From positions 173,020,711 to 173,084,710 of the forward strand of contig CM076193.1 of assembly GCA_038277395.1 (NCBI GenBank): a stretch of DNA of 64,000 nt, given 5' to 3'. Origin of the DNA: Dryocosmus kuriphilus. Taxonomy: Eukaryota > Arthropoda > Insecta > Hymenoptera > Cynipidae. The notes under the pieces are model-generated. The model was not told the DNA's origin. It did no database searches and saw only the letters and a program-made list of their open reading frames with translations. This document shows, one piece after another, positions 54,761 through 64,000 of this stretch. Position 1 is the stretch's first letter, and every line of letters begins with the position of its first letter. The position numbers and the translations under genes were made by a program.

Positions 54761-57364
54761 TTTCGTTTCATTATTCCCTTTTTAAAAATTGTATGTTGAT
54801 TTCAATCTTGGCGCCTATTTCTTCGTCCATGTTTACTAAAATTATAAACGTCCTTACCTGACCCTTTACGGATTTCTTTGTAAACGTTTGTTGAAGTTTG
54901 CCAGTTGAAAGACTTGTGCAAACACTGTTTGCTTTTCGCAAGAATTCTTTTCCCAAAATCTCACTAAGATGTATAAATTTCAATTTTTATGAACACTTGG
55001 TTCACCCCAAAAATCACAACAGTTTGCTTACATTAATCTTTGGTAAGTTTTTTGTTTTACTCAATATTAATTTGTATTTCTTTCCGTTATTATAACCTCT
55101 AATTATTTTCTTCTTTCCCACATCATTTGTTTCTTCTTTATTTTTTACAGTGTAATCAATGTCATAATAACATGGATACAAAAAATTTTCCATCCCCATT
55201 TTATTGTTTCCAAATATTTTTCTATTTGAAAATTAGTCACATTGTTCTGAAGGAGGAGGTGATACTGAATCTTTTATACAAAAGGGTATTTTGTCTTTCA
55301 ATCGCCAATTTTTCATATGATGTTCAGATACTAATTTATTTTTTTAAAATAATATCTTGATTACATGTTATATTTTAAGACTTTCGTGATGAATTGTTTA
55401 TTCATTTTCTACCTATACGTTCCCATGGTTCTGATATTCTTTCTATTTCCATTTTAAACACTTTTTGTTATTTATATGACATTTTTGACTACTCGGTGGG
55501 TTCCTGTCACCACAACGCAGCGCGTCCTCAGGTTGCGGATAGAGGAACGGCCCCTGAGGTTGAACAGCTTCTGAGGTTAACTGTGAACACAAGAGTAAGC
55601 AGTCGCGGACAGCCGATAGGAACCAGCTGTAGGTGTGGTGAGCCCACATTGGTAAAAAATAGATACACGACGGCCACGGTTTGGAGGGATTCACCCTTTC
55701 GCGTCCATACGCAATAGGTGGGTTCCACCAAGCCGAGGCTCAGCGTGTATCCACGTAGAAACACTACACGATCCAAAACTAAAAATCTTGTAAGGGGAAA
55801 ATCCTGCTGCCCCATTGGACACCACAGCGATGACACTGCCCGCAAGGGATGTGTGGAATGATTCACCTGTAGGGTCAACGTGGTATTGATGCCAGTGTTG
55901 CGCACTGCCTTGCAGCGGGACGTTTGGATACGAGGATGAAGCCCTAATGTGTCTGACGACAAGTCGACATGGTCCTTGTCAAACTCGGAAAGCTCCCATA
56001 CTTAGATCTAGGGAGGTGTGGGGTTTATCACTACTGGGACGGCGGACTCACATGCGATCGGAACAGGATCCCTAACGTGCGGACTTCCTTAAAACTATCA
56101 TGGCTAACTTCCAAAAGCGAACAACCACAATAAAATATCTTAAGACGGAACTCTGAACGCCCGTAGTCTAAATACTGGCGGACTTAGCGAATTCATTGAG
56201 ATAGCAAAGAGATACGATGTTGATATAATAGCACTTCAAGAAACTTGCTGGCCTGGCGAGTATGCATCAATCTCGAAGCAGAACTACACCTTTTACTATG
56301 GGGGAGCGAAAGGGCGCAAACTGGGGACCAGGTTCCTTATTAATAGGCGAATTTCGCAAGCAGTTATCTATATGCAATTCATTAACGACCGGTTATCATA
56401 TATTGTACTAAAGGGTAATTTCTGCAAACAGGTGCTAATTAACGTGCACTGCCCTACCGAGGGCAAAGACGAAGATACTAAAGATCTTTTATACGAAACA
56501 ATTGAACAAGTCTTTGACAAGTTCCCGAAGTCTGACGCAAAAATAGTATTGGGAGACTTCAACGCGAAAATTGGAAAAGAACCGATGTATAGGCCTACAA
56601 TAGGGTCAGAAAGCTTGCATGACGTCAGTAATGATAATGGGACTAGAGTAATAAACTTTGCAGCTTCAAAGAACCTCGTTGTTGAAAGCAAATATTTCAA
56701 TCATATAAATATACATAATGCCACCTGGACATCACCAGATGGTATCACCCATAATCAGACTGATCACGTTTTAATTGACAGAAAACGTCATACAAACATT
56801 ATAGAGGTAAGATCGTACAGGGGGGCGGATTTAAATTCAGACCATTTTCTCATGATAGTGAAACTAAGATCTAGACTAGCGTTAAATAAGAAAACTATCC
56901 CTGCAGATCGAGCAGTACGTTTCAATACAGATAAGTTTAAAATGCCAACAGAAATATTGAATTATCAAGTAAAGAATTCTAATAGTTTCGACGCTCTTCA
57001 AAAACAGGAGACGATAGCGATAATTGTGAGGAGGATCTGGAAACCCTGTGGGGCAATATGAAAGAGGCGATAAAGACAGCCGCGAAAAGTACTATAGGTT
57101 TAAAGAAAGTAACCAAAAGCAAACCGTGGTTCGACGAAGAGTGCAAACTATGGTTTGAAAAGCGAACAAAGGCCAAAGAAATTAGTTTACAAGGAAAGGG
57201 AGTGGGTGAAGAATAAAATACTAGCAATAGACACGCATAATAAGCAAAATAACCCGCGTGAGATGTACAGGCGAATCAATTTTGTTAGAAAAGGCTTTCA
57301 AAGTAGAACGGAAGTAATGAGGGATGAAAATGGAAAGCTAGTAGCTAATGCAACAGAAAGACTA

Positions 57365-58629
57365 CAATCTGTTTCACAAGATGGAATACGCGTTTTCTCG
57401 AAAAGTTTTAAAGACTTTTTTTGTTTCTTTTTTGGCCTGACTGGAGGTTTCAACAACAAGAGCGGAATCGCCGACTTGGTTCAGTCTCGTTCGATGTGTC
57501 GGATAGTGAACAAGTTTGCGCAATGTGTGCAGTATGCGCTAAACGGTTCGAAGCTGTGTTTTTGTGCAGCAATGCACACGGACCAAAACTTTCATACTCA
57601 GCTGTACTAAAGTGCTTAAAAAGTCTAAGTACTTCGTGCAAAAGTAGGTGGAGCGGTATAGGGACACAAAAGCTGTTGACGATCTTCCAGGAAAAGGAGA
57701 AACGCGAGCAAGGTCCAGCAAGGAGGATAAGGGGATCATCGCACTATTCAAGAGCAACCCCACTCTACGGCTGCGCGAAGCCAAGGCTAAGCTAGCGGAG
57801 AAGGGATTAGACGTTAGTATAAACACCATAAGACGCAGATTAGCTGAGGCACACATGCAGTACCGTAGCACGAGGCAGAAACCCCTGCTCTCAGAAGTGC
57901 ACATACAAAAACGGCTGTCATGGGCTATGGAAAATAATGATCGCGATTGGTCGAATGTGATTTTTTCCGACGAAGCATCCTTTTGGGCATGGGTTCCAAT
58001 AAAACGTGCCTGGTCAGGCAAAGGTAAGCGGTTCCTCCAGCGAACTGTTAAACACCCAGTAAAGATCCATGTTTGGGGATGCTTCTCACAGCGCGGTTTT
58101 GGCTGTTTAGAGCTGTTCACTGAGAACCTGAACGCGGAAAAAATGGTCAAAATCTACAAGCATGGTCTTCTGAGGTCTGCAGAAAAGATTTTTGGAGCCA
58201 ATAGTGAGGTTTGGATCCTTTAAGAGGACAACGATCCCAAACATTGCAGTCGCCTCTGCAAGAACTGGAAAGCTGAAAATGGCGTCCTCACCTTGGCCTG
58301 GCCTGCACAATCTCCTGATGCCAATCCGATTGAAAATTTGTGGAGTGTCGTTAAGAGAAAACTTGGAGGAAGGCGTGTATTCACCCTCAACCAGCTCTCT
58401 TGACGAATTAGAGAGGTGTGGCGCTCTCTATCTTTAGAATATGCTGAAAAATTAGTCGAGAGCATGCCCAGGAGATGCCAGGCCATTATCGAGAATAATG
58501 GCGATTGGAGCATTTAATAAGGTAAGTCGTCCCTAATCTTGGAAGTGTTTTTTCATACCGAAAAAGAAAAATAAAGTTTTCTTTAAGACTTTTCGAGAAA
58601 ACGTGTATTCTTTCTTGTGGAACAGATTG
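57365..58629 (+). mobile_element. Tc1-like element, copy 2
   Basis: A 1,265-bp element with perfect TA flanks (57363-57364 and 58630-58631). The inverted ends start CAATCTGTTTCACAAGA at the left and finish TCTTGTGGAACAGATTG at the right. Tracts such as GTTTTCTCGAAAAGT follow inside both ends. The RTE fragment at 6631 shows the empty site. Homologous to copy 1 at 40577-41852. Confidence 0.95.
57490..58517 (+). pseudogene. Tc1-type transposase (nearly intact, copy 2)
   Basis: A plus-strand DD34E transposase. The N-terminal HTH (YSAVLKCLKSLSTSCKSRWS) is frameshifted near 57660 into 57648-58223. That frame is open: AVDDLPGKGETRARSSKEDK, LRLREAKAKLAEKGLDVSIN, VIFSDEASFWAWVP (first catalytic Asp) and PVKIHVWGCFSQRGFG. 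A stop at 58221-58223 precedes EDNDPKHCS (second Asp). WPAQSPDANPIENLWSVVKR holds the catalytic Glu, with 34 residues between the second Asp and the Glu. A second stop lies near 58400. The end is GDWSI then TAA at 58515-58517. All catalytic residues remain; two stops and one frameshift inactivate it. Confidence 0.9.
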
Positions 58630-60288
58630 TAAATTTATGGAAAAACTATTATGATAAGCTATTGAATGTACGCGAAGCCCCAGTTGAAGTTAATCTCGGT
58701 GAAATCCTCACTGGTGATCAACTAACTTATGACCTTACTCATAAAGACATAGAAATGGCCATAAAGAAGTTGAAAAATAACAAAGCCTCGGAAATTGACG
58801 ACCTACCGTCAGAACTGATAGAAAATGGGGTCCCTCGCCTCAGGAGTCAAATTTGTAAATTAATACGCGCAATCTGGAAAACAGAACGCGTACCGGAGGA
58901 ACGGAATACCTCTATCATTTTACCCATTTTTAGAAAAGGCGATAAAAGGAACTGTAACAATTATCGGGGAATTTCACTTGTGCCTTAGTACTATAAGATC
59001 CTGACCAATGTAATTTCAAGTAGACTAACGTCTTTTGCTGAGGAAATCATTGGGGATCACCATTGTGGATTCCGTCAAAACCGGTCTACAAGCGATCAAA
59101 TGTTTACAATTAGAAAACTGTTAGAAAAGAAATTGGAAGTTAATGCAGCAATACATCAGCTATTTATCGACTTCAAAAAAGCTTACGACTCTATTATACG
59201 CGCACGAATGTACTAGATTCTGGAGTTCTTGGTTGTACCAAGGAAATTAGTTAGACTTATCGAAGTTTGCTTAAGCGGCAGTAGGGGGAGGATATGCGTA
59301 AACGGAAGTTTATCTGAAGAGTTTTTGATCCGCGATGGCCCGAAACAGGGCGATGCGCTTTCGTGCATCCTTTTCAACTTAGTTTTAGAATACGTGGTCC
59401 GAGAAGTACAAACGAATCCGTCCGGTGCTACCCTCAATGGGACAATACAAATTCTGGGATATGCAGATGATCTCGACTTACTCGGGGATGACAGAGAAAC
59501 GGTAGCTAAAAATGCGGAAATCTTGATCACAAAAGCCAAGGAAATAGGTTTAGAAGTTAGCGAATCGAAGAAAAAACATTTGATCGTCGACAGATCAGAA
59601 CAAAGCAATGAAGAGGGAGATATAATGGCTAGAAATATGCAATTCAAAAGAGTTAATGAGTTTAAATACCTCGGGACTATTATAAATAGCGACAGTAACA
59701 TTAAAGCGGAAATCAACAGGCGGCTGTACGCTGGCAATCGGTGCTACTATGCACCAAATACATTACCATAATCGTGATCGCTATCTAGAAACATCAAAGT
59801 AAGAATTTACAAAACGATAATAATGCCGGTCGTCATGTACGGGTGCCAAACGTGGGCGCTGACGAAAGGAGAGAATAGGTTTAGAGTATTCGAAAATAAA
59901 GTACTTCAAAAAATCTTGGGTCCCAGAAGGGACGAAAAAACTAGTGAATGGAGAAAACTGCATGACGATGAGCTGCATGCATCTACGGGTCAGTAGATAT
60001 TAATAGAGTAATGAAAGCGCGAGTTAAGCTGGGCGGGACATGTTGCAAGAATGGACAACGAAATAATAGTGGCGCAAGTTTTGAGAGGGAAACCGATTAG
60101 TAAGAGACCTCTAGGCAGACCGAGAAACAGATGGGAGAAAAACGCTTGCAAAGGGACCACACAGAGTCCAAAACGAACGTACCCAATTTTAAACTAAATT
60201 CAACATATTTTTATTACTTGGACCTTTAACACGGAAAGCTTATTTACATATATACAGTAAGAGGTCGAAACTTATGAGAAATTTTTCA

Positions 60289-61123
60289 CATGAATTTATC
60301 CGAAATGAGTGCGAATATAATCTGAATTTATGCCGGTGTAAATGAAATTCAAAACATGCTCCTATTGATCCTTATATAAAAACGTAATCCTCAAAGTGTC
60401 CTTATTGGTACAAAAATTTCTACAAATCCAAAATGAGTCGACATCGGTAGAAAATTTTTACGTGTTACGAACATCTACCGAAGTATCGGTTAGCATCTAA
60501 AAACAGTCGGGGAAAAATCTTAAATGGAGCAAGAAGAACTTGTCTGAAAGAAGTCCAAACAGAGCCAGAACTTGTATGCAATTCATAAGCTACAAGAGTT
60601 TTCGTTAAAGAGCAAACAAAAGACGTCCTGCAAAACAAGACCTTGAGAAACACACATAACCGCACTTTAATACCCTTTAACAATTCTGGCGGTGCCTTCT
60701 ATGTTATTTTGTTGTCAGAATGAATCAAAATCTTTATTAATAAATGCATATAAATAATCTTAATAATAATGCTGCTTATCTTGGTAAAGTTCACTTATCC
60801 GCGAACGATAATACCCTGTTGTACCGACAACGTATGAAGTTGATCTGCTGCGAAGGTTAGGTTATATTGCACGTAATTTACATCACGTAATAAAGTAAGG
60901 AGCTAAAATACACTATAAATTACTGTAAAAACCATGTAATTTACTTCAGGAATTTTACTCACCAAACCATCAGTCAGTCACGTCAGTCCTAAATCATTCG
61001 CCCATTTCTGCGTCCTATTGAGGAGAGAACCTTAGAGCATCACAATTATTGCTCCAAGAGATTTATAATATAACAACATAGTGTGCACTTCCAAAAACAT
61101 TCATCCTCTGTTTTCTGTTGCAG
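60289..61123 (+). other. 3' part of the c6 intron
   Basis: From CACATGAATTTATCCGAAAT (about 60289) this sequence aligns to the c2 intron (21226 on) and c3 intron (26176 on). It begins exactly where the c6 intron left off before the Penelope-like element at 37736. It ends with the pyrimidine-rich acceptor before exon 2. About 60460-60960 has no counterpart in the shorter introns and was not identified. Confidence 0.7.
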
Positions 61124-61722
61124 AATTAAGTTCACAGTTTGAGTGTCTCCCTAATGGCGCCGAAATTCCTGGTGTTCCTCGCAGCAAACCATCTTATTCT
61201 TTTGAGGCGTCATCTCTTGCCACGTCTCATCTTCGTCATAGGTCGATCTCTCCTCCTCGTCACAGATCCATATCTCCTCTTCTTTACAGGCCCTTGTCTC
61301 CTACTGTCAATCTGATGGAGACTAATGATCTTGAATCTATTCGGCTTATTCCGAACGTGAATCCGGATCGGCTATACGAAATTCGAAAATATGTTTTTCC
61401 TGACGATGGAAGAATCCAGTTGCGAGTTGGAAAAAAGAGGTTAGTACCGGTGCCAACCGCAGAACAACGAGTATTAACAAAGTCCAATGGTGACATCTTA
61501 GCCATAGTAGAGAGTAATACAGTTTTGCGTGGAATATACAGACCTGATGCTCTCCGTCTGGGTGGCAAACGAGCGAAAATAAACATGAGAACCGGCATTG
61601 TTAGCGAGGTCACCACACAAGAAGTTAAGGAAACTCTATTAGGCAGAACCCAACGAATCCATGTCAATTTTAATGTTGTGCGTTTAATCTCGCGTGTCAA
61701 CCACAATGTTACACACCACTAA
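61124..61722 (+). CDS. Gene-family copy c6, exon 2, intact
   Basis: Acceptor TTTTCTGTTGCAG ends at 61123. In phase with exon 1 the frame is open for 199 residues to TAA 61720-61722, giving a 217-residue precursor. Residues about 19-50 begin ELSSQFECLPNG; residues 54-78 are a basic Ser/Pro-rich stretch with HRSISPPRHRSISP repeats. Residues about 91-217 are the conserved domain: IRLIPNVNPDRLYEIRKYVF, QRVLTKSNGDILAIVESNTV, KRAKINMRTGIVSEVTTQEV and RIHVNFNVVRLISRVNHNVT. No known family was recognised. The protein should be secreted. It has one Cys in the mature part. It could be a venom, silk or salivary product, but nothing in the sequence decides this. Confidence 0.72.
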
Positions 61723-62272
61723 TTCAATTAAAAAAAATGTGAAAAAAATGTCAAAGTGTTATGAATCCCAATGCTTCTGTCTCTCTTTAATGTCACGACG
61801 GACATGTGTTTTTCGGAAACAGATAAAAAATGTTGCATTTTATTACTTTCGGAAAATATTTTAGGCAGAGAATTATTAAACATGAGCTTATAATGATTTC
61901 TCTATAATAATTTTCGTATTTCGGAGACCACCCTACAGTAGATAGGAAAAAATTAAAGAGCGTTTAATTACATCTGTTTCTGCCAATATGCAAATATTTG
62001 GATTTTCAAACAAACCTGTATTCATATTTTTTAAACATATCGTGCAGAATTTATACCAGTTTTTCGGAAGTTTAAGTGAGCTTTACAGTAGAAATTGTAT
62101 CAGTTTTCAATATTAACATTAGGTTCCTCTAAAATGTAGAAGGATATGTAAAGTGTGATAATCTGAAATCAGTTTTAACAAGTTATGTAACTATTTCATT
62201 CTTCTCAATGAAATAATTCGTGATGTCAATTTTTATTAATATATTAATCAGTTTGTCCTTTAGTTGGCCAAA
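61723..62272 (+). repeat. Spacer between c6 and c7
   Basis: The 3' flank (TTTTTCGGAAACAGATAAAA, GAGCTTATAATGATTTCTCT) and upstream region (TCCTCTAAAATGTAGAAGGA; ATATTAATCAGTTTGTCC) match the spacers after c2, c4 and c5. It is the only spacer here with no large insertion, at 550 bp, and shows the original distance between copies. Confidence 0.75.
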
Positions 62273-62320
62273 ATGAGGGTCATTTATACTTTGGCCTAGC
62301 GATTGGATTTCATACTATAG
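62273..62320 (+). pseudogene. Gene-family copy c7, exon 1 (deleted bases, stop)
   Basis: ATGAGGGTCATTTATACTTT matches the start of c2 exon 1 without its mariner and so shows the empty M3 site. The exon is 48 bp instead of 55; a loss of seven bases shifts the frame and a TAG follows the eighth codon. The donor GTAGGTATG at 62321 is intact. The intron continues to about 62650, after which LINE ORF1 sequence takes over. No exon 2 is in the window. Confidence 0.8.
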
Positions 62321-62694
62321 GTAGGTATGATGATGCAGTTTATCTATAATTTGAAGGTCACTTTTAAGCTTTCCGCAATCAATCATTTGTTCTCATTAAT
62401 CCGCATGCTATCCAAATTGCTTCCGGGGAAGTCGAAATGACGCGTTATAAAAAAAATTGAAATTAAAAGGTACTACTATTTATTCTCACATAAAACTGGA
62501 AATCCTTAAAGTGTCTGAATTGGTACAAAATATTCTACAAACTTGAAACAAATTCCTATTCGTACGAAATTTGGACGTGTCGCGAACTTTTTCCGTAAAA
62601 TATCCGTTATAATCCATAAACGGTATGAAAAATAATCTAAAATGGATGAAAAAGGGAAGGTGATGCGCAAGAAGTTCGAACAAAGCTAGTACTC

Positions 62695-63749
62695 ACTACG
62701 CATCACGAGAGAGGTCTCTGACTCACTTGCTTGTGGAAAGTGTGGTGCTTTGGCGCACCCAAATTGTTTGAACCTGCCAAGTAAAGATCTCTCGAGAATT
62801 AAAAAAAATGAGAAAGCATGGTTTTGTTCAAGTTACTCAGTGACCACCAGAGGGGAAAATTCTTTGAATAATTTGCATGTTCGAGAACCGTCAAACACTT
62901 CCTCAACAGCTGATGATATTGGATGTACCTCAGTAGCGGCGTCAGTGGCTCTCGTGCCTGGAGTCGAGGCAGCTATAGTTGATGCGGTTACAAAATGTCC
63001 CGAGGCGGATCTGGCGCAGATGAAAGCTTTGTTTGAAACACTTAAGTACGATCAGACCACATTCAATAAATCTCTTGACACTTCTATTAAGGCAAATAAA
63101 GGATGACATCATTAACAACGCTAAGCGCATTTCGGTACTAGAGGGAACAACCGCCTCAAATGTGACTGCTATCAACAATATTCTAGTGTCAACAAAGAAT
63201 GTGCATGATAGTCAATTAATTCTAGAATCAAAAGTCGAAGGCCTAACCCTAAAATGCAGTAATCTAGAGCAAGCTGCTCTCTGCAAGACTTTGGAGTTCC
63301 ATTGTGTGCCAGTAAGGGAGAGGGAGGACCTTTCAGCTACTATCTGTCTTATTGCTGCTACCTTTCAGGAGTCGCTCACTAAGGAGGCTCTGTCAAGGAT
63401 ATATAGGCTCAGATCTGCGAAATACACTGCTTCTCGTCCTTCGCTCCCTCCTATCATATTAGCCACCTTTAATTCTCAAGCTATTTGCGAGAACTTACTT
63501 GAACTAAGTAAAAGAAAGCATGGCCTCTCGACTAAACTTATTGGTTGGAGTGAGGATCGAGCATTGTACATCAGGAAGTTGCTCACTAAGTACAACCGGC
63601 AGATCTACAATGCTGCGCTGGAACTAAGAAGAAATAATAAAATAAAATACCTGTGGATTGCGGGGGGCAAGATTTTTCCCGTAAATCTGATGAAGCGCCG
63701 AGAATTTTTCTTGCCCTGGTTCGGGATTTGGATGCTCTTCGATAATCTC
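62695..63749 (+). pseudogene. LINE ORF1 with PHD-like finger and FP-type domain
   Basis: A plus-strand ORF1 of a CR1/Jockey-like LINE. A PHD-like zinc finger opens it (CGKCGALAHPNCLNLPS, then FCSS, 62736-62836; the last expected Cys is Ser). A coiled coil follows: ISVLEGTTASNVTAINNILV and LILESKVEGLTLKCSNLEQA. The C-terminal domain has VREREDLSATICLIAATFQE, ALYIRKLLTKYNRQIYNAAL and KYLWIAGGKIF, like the baculovirus FP-type domain shared with insect LINE ORF1s. Breaks lie near 63100 (frameshift; TGA 63104-63106) and near 63680, where a one-base shift leads into SDEAPRIFLALVRDLDALR and TAA. No start codon was identified at the N-terminus. It replaces exon 2 of c7. Confidence 0.75.
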
Positions 63750-64000
63750 GTCGTAAGAAGAAAATATTCCCCATTTTATTTCTGGGGAATATGGTTGCCA
63801 GTAATTATATTTTGCATACTGATAGTTATTTATCTTACTTATTTTTTAGCTTTACATATTCTATATTGTTTTGATGCTGTGATAAGAAAACTGGCAATTA
63901 TTACAGAACCTATTTTATGCATTTCGAAATGGCTTTACATGCGAGCGTTAGATAGTTTTATTTTTCTTTTAATTCCACGGTTATACTTAGTTAGTGAATT
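63750..64000 (+). other. AT-rich end of window, probably between LINE ORF1 and ORF2
   Basis: No motif recognised. One forward frame, continuing from the ORF1 frame before its last shift, stays open from 63684 to the window end and is hydrophobic. It could be chance in T-rich DNA. The following bases beyond 64000 would show whether an endonuclease ORF begins. Confidence 0.4.

Larger units (their letters stand above)
56100..60140 (+). pseudogene. RTE ORF: endonuclease and reverse transcriptase (broken, Tc1 inside)
   Basis: From ATG 56100 the N-terminus (MANFQKRTTTIKYLKT) frameshifts early. 56372-57061 is open: LGDFNAKIGKEPMYRPTIGS, TSPDGITHNQTDHVLIDRKR (Arg-Ile-Asp changed to Gln-Thr-Asp) and GADLNSDHFLMIVKLRSRLA. 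The linker is split by Tc1 at 57364/58630. RT follows: IKKLKNNKASEIDDLPSELI (58765), CNNYRGISLVP then a stop (58987), CGFRQNRSTSDQMFTIRKLL, LFIDFKKAYDSI (motif A, 59160), KQGDALSCILFNLVLEYVVR (59345) and ILGYADDLDLLGDDRET (active site intact, 59453). The C-terminal part has frameshifts after 59770. Confidence 0.9.
55487..60145 (+). mobile_element. RTE-type LINE copy 3 (longest)
   Basis: Inserted in the right terminal repeat of P2: TTATATGACATTTTTG stops at about 55486 and the repeat resumes with GCTTGCAAAGGGACC at 60145. It has the same 5' UTR as copy 1 (55487-56099). A start codon at 56100 is followed by endonuclease, linker, RT with intact YADD and C-terminal region to RPLGRPRNRWEKN. It then stops without the tail seen in copy 1. 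It carries Tc1 copy 2 at 57365-58629. Confidence 0.9.
47885..60288 (+). mobile_element. Penelope-like element P2 with terminal repeats at both ends
   Basis: A plus-strand Penelope-like element. A terminal repeat (47885-48760) with GGCGCCTATTTCTTCGTCCA near its start precedes the N-terminal coding region. The same repeat follows the endonuclease (54780-55486) and, after RTE copy 3, finishes at 60146-60288 (GGACCACACAGAGTCC...TTGGACCTTTAACAC). Direct terminal repeats of this kind (pseudo-LTRs) and an attached inverted truncated copy (P1) are known features of Penelope elements. It is interrupted by LINE-B and RTE copy 3. Confidence 0.85.

Noticed and set aside
19440..62650. Endogenous polydnavirus segment as the source of the secreted-gene family
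   Set aside because: Two-exon secreted families occur in bracoviruses, but no direct-repeat junction, viral structural gene or known virulence domain was seen. The idea remains open but unsupported.
1..64000. tRNA, rRNA, CRISPR array, riboswitch or operon
   Set aside because: None seen. Repeats here are minisatellites and transposons, and gene structure is intron-containing.

Overview
This window is eukaryotic nuclear DNA, almost certainly from an insect. It is AT-rich, contains spliceosomal introns, and carries several mariner elements, a Tc1 family, a Penelope-like element and at least five lineages of non-LTR retrotransposon. A parasitoid-type hymenopteran would fit the mix of mariners and coiled-coil-ORF1 LINEs, but nothing here proves the order. 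No rRNA, tRNA, CRISPR array or conserved housekeeping gene was recognised.

Under the transposons lie two kinds of small host gene for secreted proteins. Both are built the same way: a short first exon holding the start of a signal peptide, a phase-1 intron, and a second exon with the rest. The first is a single-copy gene for a tiny cysteine-rich peptide (exon 1 at 5961-5997, exon 2 at 12263-12405). The second is a tandem family of at least seven copies or remnants between about 19.4 kb and 62.7 kb, which I could not assign to a known family. Its mature protein has a Ser/Pro/Arg-rich N-terminal stretch and a conserved C-terminal domain of about 125 residues. Most copies are broken. The best copy has an intact exon 1 at 37556-37610 and an intact exon 2 at 61124-61722.

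Layout: 1-851 is the tail of a mariner. 0.9-5.8 kb is non-coding, with minisatellites at 2.2-3.6 kb and a dispersed repeat at 5.1-5.8 kb. 5.87-12.4 kb is the cysteine-rich peptide gene, its intron filled by LINE-A copy 1 (itself holding an RTE fragment and a mariner) and by a DD41D transposon. 13.9-18.9 kb holds an ORF1-only LINE derivative and fragments of two further LINEs. 19.4-37.6 kb holds gene-family copies c1-c5 and exon 1 of c6, invaded by mariners, RTE, LINE-A, LINE-C and a MITE. 37.74-60.29 kb is a 22.5 kb nest of elements inside one intron of c6. 61.1-62.65 kb is c6 exon 2 and the start of c7. 62.7-64.0 kb is a LINE ORF1.

The 22.5 kb nest resolves into layers. A Penelope-like element is arranged as an inverted dimer (37737-47884 minus, 47885-60288 plus). 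Into it went an ORF1-only LINE derivative, a Tc1, LINE-A copy 3, an inverted LINE-B and RTE copy 3, the last holding a second Tc1. Target-site duplications and uninterrupted relatives within the window support the order. Nearly all transposon reading frames are broken, so they are reported as pseudogenes.
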